In this document: positions 1 through 11,145 of the stretch, piece by piece
How the letters are laid out: every line of letters starts with the position of its first letter
How positions within the stretch are numbered: the stretch's first letter is position 1
NCBI GenBank assembly: GCA_017590115.1
Contig: JAGGNK010006559.1
Coordinates: forward strand, 6,375,784-6,439,783
Direction of reading: 5' to 3'
DNA from: Montifringilla adamsi
Lineage: Eukaryota; Chordata; Aves; Passeriformes; Passeridae
DNA: 64,000 bases
Notes under the pieces: generated by a model
Told to the model about the DNA's origin: nothing
The model's database searches: none
What the model saw: only the letters and a program-made list of their open reading frames with translations
Position numbers and translations under genes: made by a program

Positions 1-1170
1 TTTCAAGTTTGTAAGAGGGCAGTAGTTTCCAAACTCTTGAAAGTCTGATCCAAACTGCAAACTGCTACATTACCAAGGTACTTGTCTTTATATACAAGGC
101 AGTGAGTTGTATCTTTCTACAAGAACTTTGGTTTATGTTATTTGGTGAAATATAACTGCAGATGGAAGAAATGGATGACTTTCCTTCATCATCCTCTTTT
201 GGCAGCTGCTGTTTTGATCTGATCACTGGCCCTGATTTGTTTCCTGCTCCAGCCAGCATTCAGCTCTGCTCTGTAATTCCAAGCAGATGAGCCAGGGAGT
301 CCAACCCTGCAATTACACCTCCTCTCTTTACCCTCTAACTTCAAGTCTCCCATTTCAACTTTTACATCTCAGATCACAGAGTTTAAAGAACACCTCTGGC
401 GTCCTGTCAGGTCTGGCTCAGCTAAACATGTTTCTACGCTCTCCGGATCTCATAGCTGAGCTGTGAGAAGAGTATAAACCCCCTCCTGGGGATCAGAGCC
501 TCCTACTCTTTCTTTCTCTAAACAAAATATACCATCAAAAGCCCATGCTCTTTATTATTTATTAAATACCATAGTGTGTGCTTAGCACTTGTACAAACAC
601 AGAGAGAGACAATCCCTGCTTCACAAAATCAACCCCAGGAATAGCTTTGAAATCCTTAACCCCAGCTCACAGATCTCCCACTGAATCCATGTAGGTCACT
701 TGCATTCTAACAGTTAAAAAAATTCCTCTTTTTACGACTAAGCTTGGAGTCCTAAGAAATTTAACTGACAGACACTGGATGCTATAAAGGACTTCAGAAT
801 TGGGAACACTCTCCAAAATGATGCTGTAACCGAGTGGCTTGAGTCACACTTTCAGAAGGATATCATACCCAGATTTTTCAAATCTGGCTGCCAAATGTTA
901 GACATACCTAAGCAGCTCATTAAACTGCGTCCTTTTCAGAAGTTTCTCTTGAAGAACACTGCCTTTCTGGAAAGATGGGTTATCTGTTTAAAGGCCTAAA
1001 AATGAATTTACAAGCTGAACTTTCAAGTTTAAATACGCTGACTTTTCTCACTAAAATTTTGCCTACTGTGCAGTTTCAGAGAGATGTCAGGCCAGGGTTA
1101 AACTGAGAGGCTGTCAAAGTAGGACTGTGTGTAATAACACCGAGAATTTTTGTGCTCTGCAGCAAAACAA
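1..1170 (-). other. Probable intron 1 (5' part) of the minus-strand gene
   Basis: On the minus strand this DNA follows the splice donor at 1707. If the exon call at 1708-1765 is right, it is the start of a long first intron whose acceptor lies outside the window. The sequence is AT-rich with scattered stops in all frames. I saw no repeat family, exon or RNA gene in it. Its status as an intron is inference from the donor alone. Confidence 0.45.
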
Positions 1171-2405
1171 TTTTAGTCGCGCACAAGATCCGGTGCTGGC
1201 ACACTTTGCTACCGAAGGCTTCCCAGGTAACATCTCCACGCCAAAAAACGCTTCCCGATAAGAGGAAGAACGCGGGCCCCGCAGGGTGTCTCGGCCAAAC
1301 GCGCCGGAGTTCGGCAGCGCCAGCTCTTGCCGGCGCTGAGTAAAGAAACTTTGTGTGAGGAGCCCGGACCAACTGCTCCATCCAAGGAGTCCCAGGCTGC
1401 AACACAATCCGCCGACACACGCTCGGGAGCGGGGCGCTTTCGGCGTGGTTTTACCCACGCCGGCGGCTGCCGCTCGCACCACGCGTGTCGCTCAGGGGTG
1501 CCGCTAACACGGGGGTCAGGCAGAGCCAGCGGGGTCTGCTCGCTTCCCATCCTCCGCCCCGGGCAGGCGGGACCCAGTGCCCGCGGCCACGACGGCGGAG
1601 CGCTTCCACCCGCGCTCGTCTGCCCCCGCCACGGCGGCTCTGGGGGCCCCCGCACCCCAGCCGCCTTTCGGGCACCCCGCGGACGGAGCCGCCGGCACCG
1701 CACTCACCGTGCAGCAGCAGGGCTGGGAACAGGTACCGCATGAGGCTGCCGTACGGGGCGGACATCTCCCCGGCTCGCAGCGCTCCTCGCCCGCTCCTGC
1801 GCTCCGGCCGCCGCCACTCCCGCCGCGCCGCCCGCGCCTCAGCGCCGCCGCGGGCAGCCCCCGGCCCGGCGCTGGCGCCGACCCGGCAGGGCTCCGGCTC
1901 GGCCGCCGCCGCTCGGTGCCCGAGGATGCCCGCACCGCCGCCGCCGCGTCCCCGCTCGTCTCCGCGCAGCGCGGCGACGGCTCCGCTTCATATTTCCCCT
2001 TGCAGCAGGAGGAGGAGGAGTGGTCGGGAGGTGGGGACTCCTCCCGGGGCGGGGAGGGGGCGGCCCCGCCGCTGGGCTGGCGGCAGCGCCGGACAGCGCT
2101 CCCACGGCGGGGAAAGGGGCGCGCGGGACCTGCCGGGCGGATCCGCGGGGGCGGGGGCGGCACGGAGCGGACACCACGCTGTGTGGGCGCCGGGCATCCC
2201 GGGGCTTTGCCATCGGGCGGCGGCTGGGATGTGCACGTGGCGGGCTGAGGCTCGGGAGAGAGAGGCTGCGGGCAGGGAGGTGCCGGCTGGGCTGCGGCTC
2301 CCGGGCCCGGCCGGAATCTCTCTTCCCTGGGGGTGCGAAGCGGGACTTAGGTCTCTTCGACCGTAAGCTGAAGAGAAAAAAAGTTGGTGTGCGTCCTCTC
2401 TTCGA
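1170..2405. promoter_or_regulatory. CpG island promoter
   Basis: CpG density and G+C rise sharply near 1177 and fall away after about 2405, in an otherwise AT-rich window. The long open frames here on both strands come from the high G+C and are not genes. GC-box-like runs lie at about 2042-2070 and 2104-2160, and a perfect E-box CACGTG is at 2234-2239. Several G-runs between 2024 and 2063 could form a G-quadruplex. A CpG island overlapping a first exon is the usual avian promoter for housekeeping and developmental genes. Start sites cannot be read from sequence; the main one is inferred to lie above 1765 and to fire leftwards. Confidence 0.85.
1708..1765 (-). CDS. First coding exon of an unidentified signal-peptide protein (partial)
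   Basis: Read on the minus strand, an ATG at 1765-1763 opens 19 codons plus one base (phase 1), giving MSAPYGSLMRYLFPALLLH. The exon stops at 1708 and is followed directly by GTGAGT at 1707-1702, a consensus splice donor. The ATG has G at -3. A second in-frame ATG at 1741-1739 gives a tighter signal peptide: a basic residue (R) followed by the hydrophobic core YLFPALLL. The likely product is therefore a secreted or single-pass membrane protein entering the ER. The frame stays open past the donor because of high G+C, but the readthrough is arginine/glycine rich and not protein-like. The rest of the gene lies to the left, outside the window. I do not recognise the protein. The exon is judged on position in a CpG island, start context, hydrophobic leader and donor. 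Confidence 0.55.
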
Positions 2406-2879
2406 AAGGAAACCTCTGTGTAGTTACTGCTTTGCATGTAAATCCGGCATTTTATGAGCTAAAAATGCGTGTCAGGGATGCTTTGGTGCTGCACTCTCCT
2501 GCATGCATCCCTCCATGTCTCTTGTTGATTAGTTTTGCTTTTTTCTCTAGTCTTCGGCCCTGGTCATGCAAACACACGTGGACTTAATGCACCTATGAGT
2601 GACTCCTGCCTGAGTTTAATAACGGGACTTTTCATTTGTGATGTCCTCTGGATGTCATATTTTCCAGTTTGTGTTTGGCCTTGTGTGCTCAGCAGTAGGG
2701 CCTCATGGCAAAGAATGTGTAACAAATTGGAGGAAATGTTGAGAAAATCAACATAACTACGTTTTGAACAGCTTAACTGAGCTAAAGTGTTTACATGCTG
2801 CATACTTAAAAAGAAATACAAACAATGTTGATTCCTTCCAAGTCCCTTGAGAGGGAAGAATAAACTTAATCTTCCTTAC

Positions 2880-2945
2880 TTATATAGGGAGGAAACTGAG
2901 ACAGAAGCAAGTAAGTGGTGAGTCAGAGTCAGTGCTCCGGTGCCT
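2880..2945 (-). repeat. MIR SINE relic, antisense
   Basis: The stretch GGAAACTGAG followed by AAGTAAGTGG and AGTCAGAG keeps the order of the antisense MIR core (gaggaaactgag ... taagtggcagagc). It is short and diverged, as expected for this ancient amniote SINE. Recognised by eye, without alignment. Confidence 0.5.
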
Positions 2946-3314
2946 TGGATTCCCAGGGTTACGCTTGCGCCTTCACACAAATGTCTTTCCAGCCGGAAAG
3001 GGTGGTTTCCGGAGCACTTGGTGGTGGTCTGCACAAGCCTCTAGTGATCAGATATCATCCTCTCAATGACCTGGATAGACATGGACAGAGAAAGGCAACA
3101 TCCTCCAAGAAACAGGTGTCCATGGACACGATCAAGTAACACTGGGTAAGGCTGTAAAAATGCCTTACCCCACGTTGGTTGCTCATCGTCTTCTCCTGTC
3201 GTTGCGACAGAGGTGTTTGTCAGGCGAGCGTGTGAAGGGAGGTGATTCATGCTGTAGACACAATGCATTGGGAAAAAGTGTTGTGTATCCAGGTCAAAAT
3301 TCTGATTTTGCGAC

Positions 3315-3351
3315 AATTGTAACAATTGTCAATATAACAATTGTTACAATT
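3315..3351. promoter_or_regulatory. SOX-like inverted repeat
   Basis: Two perfect 15-base arms (3315-3329 and 3337-3351) are separated by 7 bases. Each arm contains ACAATTGT and an AACAATTG/CAATTGTT unit, so the site carries several SOX-type cores (AACAAT or its complement) in facing pairs. Regulatory use is inference; it could also be a simple AT-rich hairpin. Confidence 0.3.
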
Positions 3352-6160
3352 CTACAATAGCAGAGACACCCAAATAATTTTTCTTTATCTGCAGGTTCAG
3401 TAAGTGAGTCAGATACAATGAGCAAGGAAAACAACAATATCCACTCCAAATACTGTACAAACATCTGCATTACTGAATCTTGAGGACCTGTGATGTACTT
3501 CAGATCTGTGTCTGCTGGGCTGCCTCCCCTAAGAGAAGTCACTGTCAGGGTTGCCAGTAACATAATGCTGGGTGTGCAAATGGGTGTTAGAAGGAGAAGG
3601 GAAAGGTGATGTGTGTGGGAAAGTGGATGGTTTGTTGAGCAGGTTATTACTAAGGGATCCTGCCTGGTGGAAGAAGACAATCTGAAGAGTCTCGTGTGTT
3701 TGGCACACATATGGGTATTATAGCATGTAGGAAGTCTCCTAATGTAACTTCTGCTATTTAACTGAACATAAAAGGCAGGCCAGTGTCACTGTGAGCAGTA
3801 ATGAAGGATTAGGGGTTTTGAATGTAATTGCATAAAAGCAGCAGCATCCAAAAGGAGAGGCCTCTTATAGGCACAATCTGTTTTACCATCCCCAGATCAA
3901 GCAACATAATAATTTGCAAAAAGATGAGGCTGAGAATCGCAAAAAAATTATTTCTTACAAAGGCAGTTATCCCAGAAGGTCATGGTTTCTCCCCTGGGAA
4001 GTGATAGCCCCCCATGGCAGCAAACAGCTTTTCATAAGAGGAAAGGGCAATGCCTTCACTGCTCCACTGGACAACTTTGTAAATTGGGCTCTGCTTGTGA
4101 TTTACTATCAGGGCAGCTTCAGATGTGGTAATGAAATAAAATGAAATCAATACCCAGTGAGTTCAGATATGGGAGAACTTGCAAAAGACAGCACAAACTC
4201 GACTTTGTTTTTTCTTGTCTTCTTTTTTTTTTTTCCCTTAATTTTTTGTCATTTTAAGGCTATGTGTTTTATCAGCCCGATGCATGTCATTTTTCCTTAA
4301 ATATACCCAGTCCTACTTGTTTCATTGCCATGCCCCTCTTCAAAACGCGCTGTAATGGGAAGCAGTGACAAATAACAGCTCTCTGCACTTTGATCTAGGC
4401 AGCATGTCGCATCAGTACTCATTAAAAATGGCATTAACCAATCCAACCATGACTTTCTGAACTGGAGTTCCTGGAGTGTATGCCTAATTTAGGTATAATG
4501 TAATATCATTCACAAAGGCATTTTTCATGCATATTCTCAAAAATACCATAGACGTCAAAGCATTTCAAAAAGGAAGTTGTCAGCAGAAGTTTGCACAGAA
4601 AGGAGCTGTTTTGAAACAAAAAAGCCAAACCCCAAACCTGATGGGAAATGTACTTTGTGGCTGAGGCCCTCTGCAAAAAGTATTAAAATAGGAGGAAAAC
4701 TAACTTGTTGGACTTGTTGTGTGACACTTCAAAGATCTAGGCATATCTGCATAGCGCTTGTCTAGGTAAAGTGCCGACTGGTTGGCTGGCTGCCAATGCC
4801 AATCTGGTGATGAAAGATACTTAAAAGAGGGAGAGGATGGGAAAGAATGGAGGCAGTGAGTGTGTGGGACACTTTATGCTATGGAGAAGAATAGGATGGG
4901 GCAGCACAGCTAGGATTTACTAATGGCTATATTATGTTTTTAAAAAGAAGGGACCTAAAGATTTATTGAAAAGGAGTGGAGTGACTAATTCGCAAAGAAT
5001 CAAGCGTCTGTCAGATTTCTGTGAATTGCCCATGGCAAATTAATCAAAATAAGCAGAGAGAAGTTTTTTTTACACATCCAGCTTGAGTTAGAAGCCACAA
5101 GATGAGCCTGGAGACTGTTTGATACAGAGAAATATTCACTATGTGGCTTCTTATTTTGGCTTCAGCTGCTTGAGGAAGAAGTTAATCTGTTTAACAATTT
5201 AAAAGAAATGGTAATTGGTTTGTTTCTTCTTTCAATCTGAACTGAAAATGCCATACTTTATGGGGTATAGCAGAAATGGGGTTTATCCATTACTTCCTCT
5301 ATTGGTTTTAAATATTTAGAATAAGGTGTTTAAGCTGTTAATTTTTTTTTCTTATTCTTTGTGAAAAGAGTAATTGAAAGAATCTCTGGCAATATTTCCT
5401 AAAAGGTTGGCTCCCAAATTGTGCAGACTACTTCACCTTCCCCTACCAGAGATTTTTTCTTCAGTGCAGCTACTGAAGACAGTGGAATTTTATGGTTGTT
5501 TTAAGGGATGCTGAATCTGGGTTTAGTTTTGTCAAACATGTACTTGTGGTAAGGTTGTCCTGGAAACTAAGGCTCTGAGGTGGAGCAGATTACCACAGAG
5601 GTCTATCCTTTATTGCTTTTCCTTGTTTAGGTAGATAACTAGTCTGATAAGTGTGTTTTGGAAATGAATTTATTTTAGTCATCCAAGACACAATGCTCAT
5701 GTTAAAGTCCTGTTACCTGGAAACAAACACAGAAAGTATAGACCAAGCATAGTAAAATGAAGTTATTGTGGCCCTTGTCAATAGGCTCTTTTCTCTTTTT
5801 TTTTTCAGATACACAAAGAGGTGTGCATGCACATAAAAACACAGGGCCCATCTGCCAGAACAGACTTGATGGTTTCACAATAATGCGGTTGGTTATTTGA
5901 ATAAGTTTTTTTTTTTTAGTTTTTCTAGAATGGTTTCAGAAGTAGATGGAAGTAAAGGTATAAAATGATGTAAGAGTAGACCCTGCAGAACTTGGACCAT
6001 CCCAGACTGAAAAAAATCAAAGATGTAAAGAGGTCAAACATAGCCAATGGCTTTTCATAAAATAAGCTCTCTCCTTCTTGTTTCCCTACTTGCTTCTGGC
6101 ATTTAAAATGTGATTTTGATTTGACAATTCAGAGGCAAAGAGGAACTTCTCTGTGTAGAA

Positions 6161-6361
6161 TTACTTTACTACAACCACAAATTTCATGGTGCTGTTGCTG
6201 TAACCGGAGTTTGAGTGCCAGGTCCAGCTCCCAGTGAGCTTGGCTGGGGTCTTGTCATTGACCAGCGAAGGATGGATCAGGCCTTGGGTGAGGATGTTGG
6301 AAACACCAGCTGGAACAGCCAGTGCCCATATGTTGGTGACATTCATCTGGAAGTACAGCAA
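6161..6361 (-). pseudogene. Coding-looking relic or exon, unidentified
   Basis: A minus-strand frame of 66 codons ends in TAA at 6163-6161. Its composition is protein-like: MNVTNIWALAVPAGVSNI, then a W-T-W-H motif and the end MKFVVVVK. Just upstream on the same strand another frame (to about 6482) is also open and equally protein-like, including KKYLWPLFAVL. This would fit a processed copy or old exon with a frame shift near 6345-6360. No poly-A tract or splice site pair is evident. I do not recognise the family, and a chance open frame remains possible. Confidence 0.22.
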
Positions 6362-6483
6362 ACAGGGGCCAAAGGTATTTCTTCACCCAGCACACAGGCA
6401 GCCATCCTAACCCTCTGCAGCACTGCCATCCATTCATGGCACTCAAATACCATGAAAATGGGTGTGGTAAAAATGTCTTCATA

Positions 6484-8045
6484 AATGTTGTTTAAACCTC
6501 CTGTTGTTTGCACAGTGGCTTAGTGATATTGTGACTTAAGGAAAAGAAAACCACCTCAAACAGCTAAACCAGCAGATTGAAAATCTGTTGCAATCTGGAC
6601 AAAAAATGCCCTTCTTATATCTTGTTGCTCTGAAGAGCCACGTGACGGGTCAGAGAAATAAATTTTGATTGCTGAAGACAAAGGGAACTTCTGGAAAAAT
6701 TTAAATGCATGTAAAGTGTTGTTCATTACTGCTTATATTTTGTCAGACTGAAATTGAACTTTGATTTTGATTAATTTCTTTGAGAAAATGGAAATTTTGG
6801 CAATTATGTATAAACTATCTAGAGAAGCAGATTTCATTTCCAAACTGAAAAATGGAGTAACGTGATCCGACAAGCTTGTGTTTAAAAGTCTCAAGTAGCA
6901 TCTAATGCACCTGGGAGCTACATTCCTAGTTTGTATTCTTCTTGTAGCCCTTTTGGGGCCAATGCTTCTCCAGGTTAATAACATCCTTTGGGAAATGGGA
7001 TTTTCATCCCTTACAGAGCACTGCCCGTGGTCTTCATTTCACTTGGCAAACTTTTGCGGCCGGGGATGGACAAAGAGTAGGAAACTGAACCTGTTCCAGG
7101 CAGCCCTGTTAAAAATAGAGCTGTTCCCTAGCGAGGGGAGGAGGAAGCCCTCCTGCCCTTCTGACCACACCTGAGCCAAGTGGCCAGCAGGACTGGGTAG
7201 AACTTGAGTGTTGCCTTGAGGGAGCAAGTGGAAAATTTTCTTTCATGGTTTTGTTCAGTGTTTGTTTTTGGTGATGGGTTGGTTGCAGTGTGCCTTAGAT
7301 ACACAAATGGTGAAACAGAAATTGAAAGCATGACCATGTTTTACAGTGCCCCTGGGTTTTTGTAGCAGACCTTTGGTCGACTTGTGTCCAGTCTCATTCT
7401 TGTGCTAAGGTTGGTTATTTCTCAGTGTGATGTTGTGGCAGCCGCTTTCAATCTTGATCTTGCATTGCAGGTCTGACAGTCCTGGTGTTCTGCAGATATC
7501 TCAAACATACCCATGCTGCAGGCAATTTTTCTTTGTTCATTACAAAGCTGACTTTTGTTCAAAGCATTCACTGAATTTTAGACTCAGGCTCTCAAAACCA
7601 CTCATATGTTCAAGCACAAGTGCATTTTATCAAATCTCCTTCCCAAAGAGGGCTAGCCAACACTTTCAGCAATGACATACTGAAGGTGTCAGCATGGCCA
7701 CCAAGGGAACAGTTGACTCTAAAGAAATGTAGAAGCATTTGTTTTCCCAAGTAGTTTGCAAGCAAGGAGGAGGAAAAGAAGTAAGCAACAAGTCTTGGAG
7801 AGATGATTTCTAGTCTTGGCAGCCGATGTGGAACAGGGGCCTGGGGCAAGCCTCTGCTCTGGTTTGATGTGCAAAGCCGGTGCAAGCCACTTGGTTTCTC
7901 AGGGCCTCAGTTTCCCTAACAGTGGGGAAAAGTAACTAATCTGTGAATAACATCATGAACTAAAAGGAATGTTTGTACAGTAAGAACTGTAACTTAGGGT
8001 GAGAGCTCACATGCAGATAGAATGACATTAATATGACTTTCAGTA
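6484..8045. other. Non-coding interval
   Basis: AT-rich DNA with no exon I can support. The one recognisable element is the MIR relic at 7860-7960. Confidence 0.5.
7860..7960 (+). repeat. MIR SINE relic, sense
   Basis: The order GCAAGCCACTTGGTTTCTC, then GGGCCTCAGTTTCCC, then GTGGGGAAAAGTAA follows the MIR core (gcaagtcactta...ctctgggcctcagtttccccatctgtaaaatgggg). The cctcagtttccc block is the diagnostic part. Ends are approximate. Confidence 0.65.
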
Positions 8046-8215
8046 AGAAATATCACAGAATGGTTGAGGTTGGAAAGTACCTGTACTGTTCATCTGGTCC
8101 AGCTTCTCTGCTCAAGCAGGGGCACCCAGAGCCCGTTGCCCAAGACCGTGTTCAGATGGCTTTTGAATATCTCCAAGGTGGGAGACTCCATAACTTATAC
8201 AGGACAGCATGTATA
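8046..8215 (-). mobile_element. CR1 LINE fragment, 3' end
   Basis: It begins with ATCACAGAATGGTTGAGGTT, the reverse complement of the CR1 3' tail, then continues through 'catctggtccagcttct' and the 'cccagagcccgttgcccaagaccgtg' block. The element is therefore on the minus strand with its 3' end at about 8046 and is 5' truncated. CR1 is the dominant LINE of birds; 5' truncation is normal for it. Confidence 0.8.
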
Positions 8216-8299
8216 TACATTGTCCCATTCCAAATCAACTGCAGTAAGTTTTGAATTCCTTCCATCATTTCCATCTACTTACCAATGTAAAATGTGTGT

Positions 8300-8375
8300 T
8301 ATATACATGTATTTGTATGGGTGATGTATATACATATACAGTATGTATATATGTATAAAATATGTCTATTTTCTA
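8300..8375. repeat. TA/TG-rich low-complexity tract
   Basis: Alternating TATA, TATG and TACA units lie directly beyond the 5' side of the CR1 fragment at 8046-8215. Imperfect microsatellite. Confidence 0.6.
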
Positions 8376-8930
8376 TATGCATAAAGTCTTTGAAACATCT
8401 GGATAGTGCATTATCCATGCATATGTGCTTCAAGTCCATATGCAGCCAGCCAGCTTGCTGACTGCCTGAATTAAAATGTAGCCTTCCCAGACAATTCTGT
8501 CTGCAGCTGTAAGGTGTTCTATAGGTTACCTACAAGCTGCCAGGTTCTGCAGAAAAACTCTTTATCTACTAAAAAAATGTTACCAGCATCTTCTTGGAGA
8601 GAAACTCCAAATTTCTCAGACCAGTGGCTAAATTACAGGTATTTTAGGTAATAAAAGGAGTGGAGAAGAAGAAAGGGAAAAGCACTAACCAGATGAATTC
8701 TAGCTGATTTCTTTCCTTGCTTATGTCTGTGCTTGGTACAAGAAGTAGGAATATAACAGGCAGGATTTTGTAGGACAGGTCTGTGTTTTCTGTGGCTGAT
8801 GCTATTTAACGTCCAGAAAATAGTGAGTAACTGCTCAGAGTAGCAGAGGGTTGCTCTGTCCCCTTTTGTGTCTGTGCCTCTCACCAACTGTGCCAAGCAG
8901 TTGCGTGGTCTCTGTGTCCAGAGAGCCACA

Positions 8931-9480
8931 AAATCACAGAATCAATTAGGTTGGAAAATACCTCTGAGATCATCAAGTCCAACTTCTGACCCATCATTGC
9001 CTTCTCAATTAGACCATGTCACTGAATGCCACATCCAGTTGTTCCTTAAATACTTCCAGGGACGATGACTCTACCATCCCCATTCCAATGCTTAACAGCC
9101 TTCTACTTGAGGAGGGTCTTCCTGATGTCTGACCTGAAGCTTCCCGGGTGCAGGATGAGGCTGTGTATGTCCTCTTGTCCTTTCACTGGTGGCCTGGGAG
9201 AAGAGGTTGATCCCCACCTGGCTACATCCTCCTTTCAGATAACTGTAGAGAGAGATGTGGTCTTCCCTGGGCCTTGTCTTCTCCTGGCTCAAGAACCCCA
9301 GTTCTCTCAGCTGCTTCTTGTAGGACTGGCTCTCCAGACCCTTCACCATCTTCTCTGGATGTGCACAAGCACCTCAATGTCTTTCTTGTATTGAAGGGCC
9401 TGGAACCAGACACAGGACTTGAGGTGTGGCCTCACCAGTGCCGAGTACAGGGGGACAATCACTGCCCTGGTCATACCTCC
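8931..9480 (-). mobile_element. CR1 LINE fragment, about 550 bp
   Basis: It starts with AATCACAGAATCAATTAGGT (reversed CR1 3' tail) and runs through the C-terminal ORF2 region to about 9480. On the minus strand the remnant protein is readable, with KGLESQSYKKQLRELGFLS and LYSYLKGGC, which match the conserved CR1 ORF2 end ('[29 protein letters not shown]' type). The reverse transcriptase and endonuclease parts are missing by 5' truncation. Open frames seen on the plus strand here are antisense shadows. It lies about 700 bp from a second minus-strand CR1 piece (8046-8215). Confidence 0.9.
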
Positions 9481-11084
9481 TCCCTCCTCTCCGGCCTTTT
9501 ATGTTTGGACAAAGTTACGATTATCTTGTGGCAAACAGCACACAGGTACTTTTTCTTCCTGCAGTGGAAGGAATAACAGCAGGACAGAAGCCCTTTATCC
9601 CATCCACTGTTTGTGGTCCTGGGAGCTCCAGCACCCATTTCCCAGACCTCCTTTCAGCCCCTTCCCTTTGCACTGCTTCCTGGCCTTGCACCAGCAGGGA
9701 TCATGGACCTGTGGAGAGTTACAAAACACACCTGGCAAAAGGGACATTATCACACCTGCATTGCCTTGTGTGGTAAGGGGCTGCGCACGTGGGATGCTCC
9801 AGGAGGGAAACAGGGAGCAAAGATGTGGACCATGGAGTAGGTAGCCAAGGTGTGCTGACCCTTGCACTGCTGTTTCTCTGTCGGACACATGTGTGCACAA
9901 ATAAACACCCCGTGTGCAGGTGACCTGTGGAACTGCTTTCCCATTGGAATAATTGCAGCTACTCCAATTACACGTGATTACACGTGTGTGCGACTTACTC
10001 CTGGCAGATAATTCAGCAATTGTACAGCTATCAAGTTGCTAAAAATATCCCCTTCAGCCCGATCTTTAATTGCTGAAACTGTTTCCCATCACATTACAGG
10101 AAGAAAAAGTACATTTGTTAGTAATTGTCTGACATGAAGGCGTCTACACAAAGTGTTCTCTGGTCATCATGCAAGTGTGATAGACTCCCTGAGATATTTT
10201 TAAAGGAGAATTTTACAGACGTTGCCTCCATTGTGAATCAAGGGGCAGACAGCTGCTGCTGCTGCTTGCACTTTGGTCTCTCCCAAATCTGGAGGAATCT
10301 GATGTGGTCAAAGTGAGCAGCTGGTTGATGAGTCTGCATTGATGCATGTCCTGGGAGTAGAGTTTTCTTCTGAGCATTGCTGTGTGTGACATGGGAGCAA
10401 GCTGCCTGTGTTGAATGGAACTGTTTGGAAGGAAGAGGAAGGGGTGAAGTTCATATCCATACATGTATTGTGGATTTTCATTCTTCCATAGGGGACACAG
10501 AGAGACATGTGCAGTGAATGGGAGCTGACATTTCACTTATAAAATGTAAAACGTCCTTCTCTAGCTACTGTCTATTTTTATAACTGTATACGATGAATAT
10601 AGACAGTAACATGGCTAATGGTTTCTGGCAATGCCACAGGGTCCACATTCCTATGGGCTATCACCTCCAAGGAGTATGGGAGGAGGGGAAAAGGAGTACA
10701 GATGGCTGGATGTAAAGGACCCTCTGCAATGTGCTCCACTACTCTCAGGCTCTCGAAACCAAGAACTCCAAAGAAGTGAATTTGATTGCTTACATGATTT
10801 GATGGCTTTCATGGTCTGCCATTACCAAACTGTTGTTACTCATTTTGTTACTGTCTGACATGAGTCTGTAGCTATTTATGAATATCTCAAGCCTTATTTG
10901 ACATGCTTGTGCTTGGGTTTTGGGCATGTTAACAGCATAGAAGCTTGCTCTGAAGAGCTGTGCATTCCTTATTCACTGGCGAAACGCCCTAGATGTAAGC
11001 ACTGGGAATGGTTCCTAGTGTGATATCCCGGGAACAAAGAGATGCATGGCAGTCCTTAAACAAAGGATGGCAATTAGCGTACAT
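9481..11084. other. Non-coding interval
   Basis: No repeat family or exon recognised. There is a short run of CTG/GCT units at about 10252-10266. Open frames at 9.4-9.9 kb extend from antisense CR1 into unique DNA and are not protein-like. Confidence 0.5.
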
Positions 11085-11145
11085 ATTGCCAACAGAGGTG
11101 ACCCACTGTGCTCCCTTCCAACCATACCCATTCTGTGATTCTTGA
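11085..11145 (+). mobile_element. CR1 LINE 3' tail fragment, sense
   Basis: The order CAGAGGTGACCCACTGTGCT, CCCTTCCAACC, CCATTCTGTGATTCTT reproduces the CR1 3' end on the plus strand, ending in the ATTCTGTG octamer. Only about 60 bases are retained. Confidence 0.65.

Larger units (their letters stand above)
2406..6160. other. Non-coding flank upstream of the CpG island
   Basis: AT-rich single-copy-looking DNA. It contains a MIR relic (2880-2945), the inverted repeat at 3315-3351 and poly-T runs near 4225. The short open frames look like chance. Confidence 0.5.

Noticed and set aside
1485..2366. Long open frames (up to 293 codons) on both strands of the CpG island
   Set aside because: They are arginine/proline/alanine/glycine-rich and overlap on both strands, as expected when high G+C removes stop codons.
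9065..9394. 109-codon plus-strand frame
   Set aside because: Antisense shadow of the CR1 ORF2 end on the minus strand.
10252..10266. CTG/GCT triplet run
   Set aside because: Only about five units in non-coding DNA; no sign of an expanded or coding repeat.
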